Shown: in pieces, positions 20,141 through 30,700 of the stretch
Layout of the letters: each line of letters opens with the position of its first letter
How positions within the stretch are numbered: the first letter of the stretch is position 1
Source: Trichomonas vaginalis G3
Taxonomy: Eukaryota > Parabasalia > Trichomonadida > Trichomonadidae
DNA length: 64,000 bases
NCBI RefSeq assembly: GCF_026262505.1
Contig: NC_067207.1
Location: 10,260,082 to 10,324,081 of the forward strand
Direction: 5' to 3'
Made by a program: the position numbers and the translations under genes
Notes under the pieces: model-generated
What the model was told of the DNA's origin: nothing
What the model saw: only the letters and a program-made list of their open reading frames with translations
The model's database searches: none

Positions 20141-20658
20141 ATTAACAATTGTTCAATCACATTTATACAACCCAAATCTATACCAATCATACTCTTATTC
20201 ATACATCATATTTTAAAAACTTTTTTGCAATATGATGTTATTGCAACAAATTTTTTTCTTTTCTACTTCCAATTAGCACCTTAAAAAACATTAGACACAA
20301 TCACTGGCTCATATGCTCCTATTCTGAATCTAACACTATGCAAATTTATACAATTTCTCCACAAATCTTACATTCATTTTAATTTCAACGACCATTATTA
20401 CCACAAAGAATCTTACCTTCCCCTACAAAATCTAACTATCTATCAATTTAAAAAATGTTACAAAATATTAAATGAATTTTTTTTCTATACGTAATTTAAA
20501 GTTCTTAAACTCTCAGCATCAGAATATCCTTACATAGCTTAGCTATATATCGTATTACTTTATGAATAAAAAAAATTATTTAAATTATAATAAAATGTTT
20601 ATTCGTATTTTTACTTTATTTTTAGTTACGAGGCTGTATTTCGAACTCAGGATTTGGG
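20141..20658. other. AT-rich intergenic DNA
   Basis: No gene seen. Low-complexity AT-rich sequence between the palindrome array and an integrase fragment; no clear terminal repeat of the integrase-bearing element is visible here. Confidence 0.5.
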
Positions 20659-21024
20659 TTAAGTCCTTTGTCCATTTAGGACCCTGGTCCCAAATTGATT
20701 TTGGAGTAAGGGTTTTCCACCGAAAAGATCTTTAAGAGCTGTATGAACCCATACTGTGTTGTATTCTTCTATTGCGTGAGGTAAAAATTCTCTTATTTCG
20801 ATAAAATCTGGGCGAGCCGAAAAGATTGTTTGCCAAAAACGTTCTATTTTACCATTTAACTGTGGTGTGTAAGGTTCTGTCCGATGGTGTTGAATGCCAT
20901 TTACTTGAAGAACGTTTTTGAAGTCCTTTCCTGTAAATTCGCATCCATTATCTGTCAAAAGTTCGTATGGAATAATTTTGATAGAGTCGATAGCATTTTG
21001 TAAAGCTTTTGAAGTTGATTTCAT
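20659..21024 (-). pseudogene. Integrase core-domain fragment (rve-like; fossil)
   Basis: 121 codons from an integrase catalytic core of the DDE/rve fold. The segment LLTDNGCEFTGKDF holds the second catalytic Asp and NGKIERFWQTI the Glu, 35 residues or so later, followed by EYNTVWVHTALKD, typical of this fold in retroelement, Ginger-like and IS3-like integrases. Only part of the domain is here, so the element class cannot be decided; it is a broken remnant and is not closely similar to the Polinton integrase at 44,134-44,925. Confidence 0.75.
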
Positions 21025-21568
21025 TGTTTTATCGGGAAGAATTTCGTAATATAATTAGATAATACATCCGATATGTAAAGTGTCAAAAATGAAGTGAACC
21101 GAATTTTCATGCATTACAGAATTGCAAAAAATGATAAAAGATCATAAATGTCCTATATGCTGTAAGTTTGAAATTATGTTCATAATAAGCCTATACTGCT
21201 ATTAAATTAATCAAATTAATTACAAATAAAATATTTTCATTTGTTAAGATGATGTTTGAATATAAACCAAATTGCTATACCAATACCTAAAATAATTTTG
21301 GTAAAAATTATATATGGTATTTGATTTGATTTGCAACATTCATCAATTGGATATAACTTTGCAGGATTGGTAAATATATGTAAAAGATGCCAGTACGAAA
21401 CACCTATCACCTCTATATAATGTATTAAAAAGAAATTCAAAATTCAATTTAATAACGTGTTATTATTTATTAGCGAATAGTGCAAAAATGATTTTTATAT
21501 GAAAATTGTAAATTCTTCAAATCCCATCCTAATAAACCAGAATTCAACATTACATTTCAAAGTTTTAT
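21025..21568. other. Intergenic DNA, no supported gene
   Basis: AT-rich. A 67-codon minus-strand frame at 21,237-21,440 ends in a hydrophobic stretch followed by basic residues, like the tail anchor of a surface protein, but nothing else supports it. Confidence 0.4.
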
Positions 21569-22597
21569 TTAATCATAATAGCATAATTTAATTTCATCTC
21601 TGAAAAATCCTTCAGCAGAATATTGAAAAATTGATTCGAGACATGTTATTGTTACTGATGGACATACTTTAATCAAATCTTCAAGATTTTCAAGTATGTT
21701 GTTTTCGACCGAATATCTTATTGCTAAATATCCATCGTTTTTGATAACATGTGAAATTATCATGAGAAGTGGTTCTTTAAGAATTGATGGACAAGAACTA
21801 AGATATTGACATAGATTAATATATATTCCTTGTCTGATATGTTTTATTACCTCATCATGTAATGAACTGTTTTGAAAGCAACTTACGAGAAACTGAGCAA
21901 CTATGCACTTTCGATCATCAAGAACATAATCTTGGCTTAACAGTTCAAACGCAAACTCAATGAACTTATATTCAAATAAAAGTCCAATTAATTCGTCAAC
22001 ATGATTGCATTGTTTGATCAGACATTCGCTAAAAATCTCCATAAACTCCGATGAAAATTCATCAGAATCGCCCATATTATCAAGAAGATCCTTTAAAAAG
22101 GAATTTGCAGTTCCAACTTTTTTGTTATGCATAAAATATTCAATTCTTGATGGGTCCTTGAATACAATACCTTTCATGATTCTAATTGAATACATTAACG
22201 TTTCATCATTGACATGATCATCATCAAAAATGAATTGCATTATTGGTTCAAGAGCCGGAGTGTCTGGATGTGTGTATACTAGTTCAGCAAGAAACTCTGA
22301 GATTAACCCAGGTTCACAAAGATCAAAAAATACATCAAAGGATTGCGGCAAAATTTTCATTTCGTCGTTAACTAGATGAATGGCTCCAGTAAGAATCTTA
22401 GCTGCGTTAAAGACATCTTCTAGACTGTCTTTTCCCTCATATAATAAGAAATTCATTATACTTCTGAGGATATCTGAATCACCGAAACAACAAATAACTC
22501 CTTCGTATTGTGATATATACGATAAAATCGATATTGCTCGAGATTTAAGAACGATTTTATCAACAGTTAAAAAGTATGCAAAGATTTGTTTATCTTA
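21569..22597 (-). pseudogene. Armadillo/HEAT-like host protein, 5'-truncated
   Basis: An all-helical repeat protein, host gene. From the first ATG (22,456) 295 codons remain, with repeated helix pairs such as LISEFLAELVY, FIFDDDHVNDETLMYSIRIMKGIVF and LLMIISHVIKNDGYLAIRYSVE, the style of armadillo repeats (importin-like families that are numerous in Trichomonas). The frame is open for 47 further codons upstream, to a stop at about 22,597, and this part (SILSYISQYEGV) fits the same helical pattern, yet holds no ATG. I conclude that the true N-terminus is missing: a truncated copy rather than a whole gene. Partner unknown; a binding scaffold is likely for the family. Confidence 0.6.
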
Positions 22598-23143
22598 ACC
22601 CAGTTTTCAATGCTCGATATTTAAAATGTATTTAAAAATGGAGCTTATATTGAAATGGGCTTAAGATACTAAATTTTAACAGACTATTTCAGAGAATTGA
22701 ATGGGAGCTCAATTCTCTGAAAAGTCTGCAAAAATTCGTATAATAATTTAATTTTTTAAAGAATGAACTCAGACATTGAAGAAAAGCGTTTCATCATATG
22801 TCGGAAAATGAGAACTCATCTCAATTTTTTTTCATCGAGATTTACATGAATGGGTTCTATATACAGCGATAATTAGATTTATAAAATTCCTCTCAATTTA
22901 CAAAATTTTGAATACCGTAGGTTGAATAGCCCGAGACCAATTTCAAAGGTCGTGTACCAATAAAAAATTTTGAATCAATTTACACAACGTGCCCATTTTA
23001 CTCACTCAATCTTTGAGAAAATAATTCAATTTTGAGAAGAATGGTCCTCTGCGTTTTGAGTGAGTGACGAAAAAAAATCTCAGAAAAATTGAATGAGTTT
23101 TTATGGCCATGAACCAAATTTGTGAAGTTCCCGTTTAAAAAAA
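22598..23143. other. Transposon 5' flank with inverted repeat
   Basis: No gene. At 22,681-22,729 lies an inverted repeat: CAGACTATTTCAGAGAATTGA facing TCAATTCTCTGAAAAGTCTG, split by a short centre. It may be part of a terminal repeat of the pogo-like transposon or a small independent element. Further degenerate repeats of TTTGAGAA/TTCAATTTT type lie at 23,000-23,100, closer to the transposase start. Confidence 0.45.
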
Positions 23144-24688
23144 ATGCAACCAAGAACACGAATTCCCGAGTTTGCAGAATTAGAAAACTATAAAAATCTT
23201 GGGCTATTGACCCAGATGCAACTCGATTTACTCTATCGAAGAGTAAATGGCGAGTCTTATCAACAAATACGGAATGTTTACTCAATTTCAAAGACGACAG
23301 TAGCACGCGCAATCATGCGCACTGCTACTTGTCGTTCATGGACAAAAGGTCAGTCAGGGGGTGGTATGACCCTTTTGTCACTACCAGATGAAATGCAGTT
23401 CAAAAAACTTGTTCAAGAGATGGCAGACGACTTGAACTGTATTACAACATCAATGGCCATTGCTGTCTGTACGGAATTACAAAATAGGAGATTAAAATTT
23501 GCGGCGCGGGTACTAATCGCTGCAAGATGCCCGCATCTTCTAGCGAAGCTCGATGATTACTGCCCATCGCCATCCCGTGGCTGGCTTAATCATATCGCCA
23601 CAAGATTGTCAATTCGGATTGTGAGCTCCCAAACTATTGATATGCTCCGACGCTCTACCTGTGACGCAAACCATATTCGCCAATTTTTCCTCTCCAAGCA
23701 TAGATACTTTGCCCGCAGGAAGAAGTTTATTGCGAATATGGACGAGACAATGCTCTATTCCAAACGTCGCTATAAAGTTCTTACTGCTGGCCGGAATCGC
23801 CCAGTTCGCGCTGAAAAGTCTCAGCTTCCACATCTTACAGGGGTCTGTACCATCTTTGCAGATGGTACAACTATGAAGCCAATGGTGATACTTCCACAAA
23901 AGAAGACCCTTGATGCGGAATTGGAAGATCTGGACGCCTTTTTTGTTCGCTCCGAGAGTGGATGGATGAACAAATACCTTTTTATGGTATACTGTATCAT
24001 GTTCATCTGCAAAGTACAGGAGAAAAGGTCTCAAATGAATGTGTTTGATGCCCAGGTACCTTTTCTCCTAATTGTAGATGGTCATCCATCCAGGCTCTCT
24101 TTCTTGGCCGTTCGCCTCTTGAGCGCCTTCAATATCGAGCTTCTTGTTCTCCCAGGCCATACATCTCATATCTTACAACCTCTTGATGTTGGGATTTTTT
24201 CTCCCTTGAAGGCCCAATTCAAGAAGTTGTTTGATATGGCGACTATCCGGTACGATCAGCAAGGGCATATGGTGATCAATTATGTATGGAACGCCAGAGA
24301 ACTGCGCTATATCATGGTTCGCAGCTTCCTTGATGCATGTAGTGTGTCTTGCACAGCTACAAACATCGAAAATGCTTTTAAAGCAACAGGAATCTATCCA
24401 TTGGATATGAACAAACCTCTTGCTTCCAGATACATTGTAGCAAATGGAGTTCCTCCTGCAAGGCCCAATTTTGTCAACGACAAAGTCCTTACAGATCCAA
24501 ATGTGATGATGCAAGTCTTCCAAATGGAATATGGACGCCCCATGCAGCAACAGGATTGGTATTTCAATCTGTTTGTAGCTATGCAATCTGTTTTGGCCTG
24601 GAATGGAGCATATGGCCAGGTTCTTAGTCGTGAGTTACATCTCCTTTATCCTACTGCAGGTGGATTTCAAAAAATCCAATTAAAATGA
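23144..24688 (+). CDS. pogo-like DDE transposase, 514 aa
   Basis: Cut-and-paste transposase of the Tc1/mariner-pogo superfamily (DDE_1 group, related to CENP-B and Jerky proteins). An N-terminal helix-turn-helix region lies at about residues 20-60 (QLDLLYRRVNGESYQQI...SKTTVARAI). The catalytic core shows the three acidic residues: Asp200 in IANMDETMLYSKRRYK, Asp312 in LLIVDGHPS and Asp348 in SHILQPLDVGIF, a spacing of 35 residues between the last two. A GIYPLD motif near the C-terminus is typical of the family. The gene is fully open and its base composition is less AT-rich than its surroundings, so it may be recently active or recently acquired. The 21-bp minisatellite begins about 60 bases after its stop. 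Confidence 0.9.
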   Translation: MQPRTRIPEFAELENYKNLGLLTQMQLDLLYRRVNGESYQQIRNVYSISKTTVARAIMRTATCRSWTKGQSGGGMTLLSLPDEMQFKKLVQEMADDLNCITTSMAIAVCTELQNRRLKFAARVLIAARCPHLLAKLDDYCPSPSRGWLNHIATRLSIRIVSSQTIDMLRRSTCDANHIRQFFLSKHRYFARRKKFIANMDETMLYSKRRYKVLTAGRNRPVRAEKSQLPHLTGVCTIFADGTTMKPMVILPQKKTLDAELEDLDAFFVRSESGWMNKYLFMVYCIMFICKVQEKRSQMNVFDAQVPFLLIVDGHPSRLSFLAVRLLSAFNIELLVLPGHTSHILQPLDVGIFSPLKAQFKKLFDMATIRYDQQGHMVINYVWNARELRYIMVRSFLDACSVSCTATNIENAFKATGIYPLDMNKPLASRYIVANGVPPARPNFVNDKVLTDPNVMMQVFQMEYGRPMQQQDWYFNLFVAMQSVLAWNGAYGQVLSRELHLLYPTAGGFQKIQLK

Positions 24689-24750
24689 TATAAAGCTGAG
24701 GAGCTCCAGGGTGAAGAGGAATTGATGAAGAAAAGAAGCAGCTGCATAAT
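24689..24750. other. Link between transposase and minisatellite
   Basis: Continues the transposase frame for 20 codons beyond the stop as AEELQGEEELMKKRSSCIME, charged and helix-like. In another frame it leads into the heptad repeats. It looks like old C-terminal coding sequence from which the repeats may have grown (inference). Confidence 0.4.
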
Positions 24751-27700
24751 GGAGTGAGGAAGCATCTTGATGAAGAGAGGAAGCACCTTGATCAAGAGAG
24801 GAAGTACTTTGAAGAAGAGAGGAAGCACTTTGTTGAAGAGAGGAAGCACTTTGATTTAGAGAGGAAGCACCTTGATGAAGAGAGGAAGCACTTGATGAAG
24901 AGAGGAAGCACTTGATAAGAGAGGAAGCTCTTGATCAAGAGAGGAAGCACTTTGATAGAGAGGAAGCTTGATGAAGAGAGGAAGCCTTGATCAAGAGAGG
25001 AAGTACTTTGAAGAAGAGAGGAAGCACTTTGTTGAAGAGAGGAAGCACTTTGATTTAGAGAGGAAGCACCTTGATGAAGAGAGGAAGCACCTTGATCAAG
25101 AGAGGAAGCATCTTGATCAAGAGAGGAAGCACTTTGATTTAGAGAGGAAGCACTTTGATTTAGAGAGGAAGCATCTTGATCAAGAGAGGAAGCACTTTGA
25201 TTTAGAGAGGAAGCACCTTGATGAAGAGAGGAAGCACCTTGATCAAGAGAGGAAGTACTTTGAAGAAGAGAGGAAGCACTTTGTTGAAGAGAGGAAGCAC
25301 TTTGATTTAGAGAGGAAGCACCTTGATGAAGAGAGGAAGCACCTTGATCAAGAGAGGAAGCATCTTGATCAAGAGAGGAAGCACTTTGATTTAGAGAGGA
25401 AGCACCTTGATGAAGAGAGGAAGCACCTTGATCAAGAGAGGAAGTACTTTGAAGAAGAGAGGAAGCACTTTGTTGAAGAGAGGAAGCACTTTGATTTAGA
25501 GAGGAAGCACTTTGTTGAAGAGAGGAAGCACTTTGATTTAGAGAGGAAGCACCTTGATGAAGAGAGGAAGCATCTTGATCAAGAGAGGAAGCACCTTGAT
25601 GAAGCGAGGAAGCACCTTGATCAAGAGAGGAAGCATCTTGATCAAGAGAGGAAGTACTTTGAAGAAGAGAGGAAGCACCTTGATGAAGAGAGGAAGCACC
25701 TTGATGAAGAGAGGAAGCACTTTGTTGAAGAGAGGAAGTACTTTGAAGAAGAGAGGAAGCACTTTGATTTAGAGAGGAAGCACCTTGATGAAGAGAGGAA
25801 GCACCTTGATGAAGAGAGGAAGCACCTTGATCAAGAGAGGAAGCATCTTGATGAAGAGAGGAAGTACTTTGAAGAAGAGAGGAAGCACCTTGATGAAGAG
25901 AGGAAGCACCTTGATGAAGAGAGGAAGCACCTTGATGAAGAGAGGAAGCACCTTGATGAAGAGAGGAAGCACCTTGATGAAGAGAGGAAGCACTTTGATG
26001 AAGAGAGGAAGCATCTTGATGAAGAGAGGAAGCACCTTGATCAAGAGAGGAAGCACCTTGATCAAGAGAGGAAGCACCTTGATCAAGAAGAAGGAATACT
26101 TTGAAGAAGAGAGGAAGCACCTTGATGAAGAGAGGAAGCACCTTGATGAAGAGAGGAAGCACCTTGATGAAGAGAGAAGCACCTTGATGAAGAGAGGAAG
26201 CACCTCTGATGAAGAGAGGAAGCACCTTGATGAAGAGAGGAAGATCTTGATGAAGAGAGGAAGCACCTTGATGAAGAGAGGAAGCACCTTGATGAAGAGA
26301 GGAAGCATCTTGATGAAGAGAGTAAGCTGCATGATGGAGTGAGGAAGCTGCATGATGGAGTGAGGAAGCTGCATGATGAAGAGAGGAAGCACCTTGATGA
26401 AGAGAGGAAGCACCTTGATCAAGAGAGGAAGCACCTTGATCAAGAGAGGAAGCACCTTGATGAAGAGAGGAAGCACCTTGATGAAGAGAGGAAGCACTTT
26501 GATTAGAGAGGAAGCATCTTGATCAAGAGAGGAAGCACTTGATGAGAGGAAGCATCTTGATCAAGAGAGGAAGCACTTTGATTTAGAGAGGAAGCACTTT
26601 GATTTAGAGAGGAAGCATCTTGATCAAGAGAGGAAGCACTTGATCAAAGAGGAAGCACTTTGTTGAAGAGAGGAAGCATCTTGATGAAGCGAGGAAGCAC
26701 CTTGATCAAGAGAGGAAGCACTTTGATTTAGAGAGGAAGCACTTTGATTTAGAGAGGAAGCATCTTGATCAAGAGAGGAAGCACCTTGATCAAGAGAGGA
26801 AGCACTTTGTTGAAGAGAGGAAGCATCTTGATGAAGCGAGGAAGCACCTTGATGAAGAGAGGAAGCACTTTGATTTAGAGAGGAAGCACCTTGATCAAGA
26901 GAGTAAGCTGCATGATGGAGTGAGGAAGCTGCATGATGAAGAGAGGAAGCACCTTGATGAAGAGAGGAAGCACTTTGATTTAGAGAGGAAGCACCTTGAT
27001 CAAGAGAGGAAGCACCTTGATGAAGAGAGGAAGCACCTTGATGAAGAGAGGAAGCACCTTGATGAAGAGAGGAAGCACTTTGATTTAGAGAGGAAGCATC
27101 TTGATCAAGAGAGGAAGCACTTTGATTTAGAGAGGAAGCATCTTGATCAAGAGAGGAAGCACCTTGATGAAGAGAGGAAGCACCTTGATGAAGAGAGGAA
27201 GCACCTTGATCAAGAGAGGAAGCACCTTGATGAAGAGAGGAAGCACTTTGTTGAAGAGAGGAAGCATCTTGATGAAGAGAGGAAGCTGCATGATGAAGAG
27301 AGGAAGCACCTTGATCAAGCGAGGAAGCACCTTGATCAAGAGAGGAAGCATCTTGATGAAGAGAGGAAGTACTTTGAAGAAGAGAGGAAGCACCTTGATG
27401 AAGAGAGGAAGCACCTTGATGAAGAGAGGAAGCACCTTGATGAAGAGAGGAAGCACTTTGATGAAGAGAGGAAGCACCTTGATGAAGAGAGGAAGCATCT
27501 TGATGAAGAGAGGAAGCACCTTGATGAAGAGAGGAAGCATCTTGATCAAGAGAGGAAGCACCTTGATGAAGAGAGGAAGCATCTTGATCAAGAGAGGAAG
27601 CACCTTGATGAAGAGAGTAAGCTGCATGATGGAGTGAGGAAGCTGCATGATGAAGAGAGGAAGCACCTTGATGAAGAGAGGAAGCACCTTGATCAAGAGA

Positions 27701-30700
27701 GGAAGCATCTTGATCAAGAGAGGAAGCATCTTGATCAAGAGAGGAAGCTGCATGATGAAGAGAGGAAGCACCTTGATCAAGCGAGAAGCACTTGTTGAAG
27801 AGAGGAAGCATCTGATGAAGCGAGGAAGCACCTTGATGAAGAGAGGAAGCACTTTGATTTAGAGAGGAAGCATCTTGATCAAGAGAGGAAGCTGCATGAT
27901 GGAGTGAGGAAGCACCTTGATCAAGCGAGGAAGCACCTTGATCAAGAGAGGAAGCACCTTGATGAAGAGAGGAAGCATCTTGATCAAGAGAGGAAGCACC
28001 TTGATGAAGAGAGTAAGCTGCATGATGGAGTGAGGAAGCTGCATGATGAAGAGAGGAAGCACCTTGATGAAGAGAGGAAGCACCTTGATCAAGAGAGGAA
28101 GCATCTTGATCAAGAGAGGAAGCATCTTGATCAAGAGAGGAAGCTGCATGATGAAGAGAGGAAGCACCTTGATCAAGCGAGGAAGCACTTTGTTGAAGAG
28201 AGGAAGCATCTTGATGAAGCGAGGAAGCACCTTGATGAAGAGAGGAAGCACTTGATTTAGAGGAAGCATCTTGATCAAGAGAGGAAGCTGCATGATGGAG
28301 TGAGGAAGCACCTTGATCAAGCGAGGAAGCACTTTGTTGAAGAGAGGAAGCATCTTGATGAAGAGAGGAAGCACCTTGATGAAGAGAGGAAGCTGCATGA
28401 TGGAGTGAGGAAGCACCTTGATCAAGCGAGGAAGCACTTTGTTGAAGAGAGGAAGCATCTTGATGAAGAGAGGAAGCTGCATGATGAAGAGAGGAAGCAT
28501 CTTGATCAAGCGAGGAAGCACTTTGTTGAAGAGAGGAAGCTGCATGATGGAGTGGGAAGCACCTTGATCAAGCGAGGAAGCACTTTGTTGAAAGAGAGCA
28601 CCACTTGATGAAGAGAGGAAGCTGCATGATGGAGTGAGGAAGCACCTTGATCAAGCGAGGAAGCACTTTGTTGAAGAGAGGAAGCATCTTGATGAAGAGA
28701 GGAAGCTGCATGATGAAGAGAGGAAGCACCTTGATCAAGCGAGGAAGTACTTTGAAGAAGAGAGGAAGCACCTTGATGAAGAGAGGAAGCATCTTGATCA
28801 AGAGAGGAAGTACTTTGAAGAAGAGAGGAAGCACCTTGATGAAGAGAGGAAGCACCTTGATGAAGAGAGGAAGCACCTTGATGAAGAGAGGAAGCACCTT
28901 GATGAAGAGAGGAAGCATCTTGATCAAGGGAGGAAGCACCTTGATGAAGAGAGGAAGCATCTTGATCAAGAGAGGAAGCACCTTGATCAAGAGAGGAAGC
29001 TGCATGATGGAGTGAGGAAGCACCTTGATCAAGCGAGGAAGCACTTTGTTGAAGAGAGGAAGCATCTTGATGAAGAGAGGAAGCTGCATGATGAAGAGAG
29101 GAAGCATCTTGATCAAGCGAGGAAGCACTTTGTTGAAGAGAGGAAGCTGCATGATGGAGTGAGGAAGCACCTTGATCAAGCGAGGAAGCACTTTGTTGAA
29201 GAGAGGAAGCACCTTGATGAAGAGAGGAAGCTGCATGATGGAGTGGGAAGCACCTTGATCAAGCGAGGAAGCACTTTGTTGAAGAGAGGAAGCATCTGAT
29301 GAAGAGAGAAGCCATGATGAAGAGAGGAAGCACCTGATCAAGCGAGGAATACTTTGAAGAAGAGAGGAAGCACCTTGATGAAGAGAGGAAGCATCTTGAT
29401 CAAGAGAGGAAGACTTTGAAGAAGAGAGAAGCACTTGATGAAGAGAGGAAGCACCTTGATGAAGAGAGGAAGCATCTTGATCAAGAGGAGGAAGCACCTT
29501 GATGAAGAGAGGAAGCATCTGATGAAGAGAGGAAGCACTTTGATCAAGAGAGAAGCTGCATGATGAAGAGAGGAAGCACTTTGATGAGAGAGGAAGCACT
29601 TGATTTAGAGAGGAAGCACTTGATCAAGAGAGGAAGCACCTTGATGAAGAGAGGAAGCTGCATGATGAAGAGAGGAAGCACCTTGATCAAGAGAGGAAGC
29701 ACTTGTTGAAGAGAGGAAGCATCTTGATGAAGCGAGGAAGCACCTTGATGAAGAGAGGAAGCACTTTGATTTAGAGAGGAAGCACCTTGATCAAGAGAGG
29801 AAGCACCTTGATCAAGAGAGGAAGCTGCATGATGAAGAGAGGAAGCACCTTGATCAAGCGAGGAAGCATCTTGATGAAGCGAGGAAGCACCTTGATGAAG
29901 AGAGGAAGCACTTTGATTAGAGAGGAAGCATCTTGATCAAGAGAGGAAGCACCTTGATGAAGAGAGGAAGCATCTTGATCAAGAGAGGAAGCACCTTGAT
30001 GAAGAGAGGAAGCATTGATCAAGAGAGGAAGCACCTTGATGAAGAGAGGAAGCACTTTGTTGAAAGAGGAAGCATCTTGATCAAGAGAGGAAGCACTTGA
30101 TGAAGAGAGGAAGCACCTTGATCAAGAGAGTAAGCTGCATGATGAAGAGAGGAAGCATCTTGATCAAGAGAGGAAGCACTTTGATTTAGAGAGGAAGCAC
30201 TTTGATTTAGAGAGGAAGCATCTTGATCAAGAGAGGAAGCACCTTGATGAAGAGAGGAAGCTGCATGATGAAGAGAGGAAGCACCTTGATCAAGCGAGGA
30301 AGCACTTTGATTGAAGAGAGAAGCATCTGATGAAGCGAGGAAGCACCTTGATGAAGAGAGGAAGCACTTTGATTTAGAGAGGAAGCATCTTGATCAAGAG
30401 AGGAAGCACCTTGATGAAGAGAGGAAGCATCTTGATCAAGAGAGGAAGCACCTTGATGAAGAGAGGAAGCATCTTGATCAAGAGAGGAAGCACCTTGATG
30501 AAGAGAGGAAGCACTTTGTTGAAGAGAGGAAGCATCTTGATCAAGAGAGGAAGCACCTTGATGAAGAGAGGAAGCACCTTGATCAAGAGAGTAAGCTGCA
30601 TGATGAAGAGAGGAAGCACTTGATCAAGAGAGGAAGCACTTGATTTAAGAGAGGAAGCACTTTGATTTAGAGAGGAAGCATCTTGATCAAGAGAGGAAGC

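Noticed and set aside
19580-20284. Open frames across the palindrome array
   Set aside because: They simply translate both arms of the palindromes and end at array edges; no start motif.
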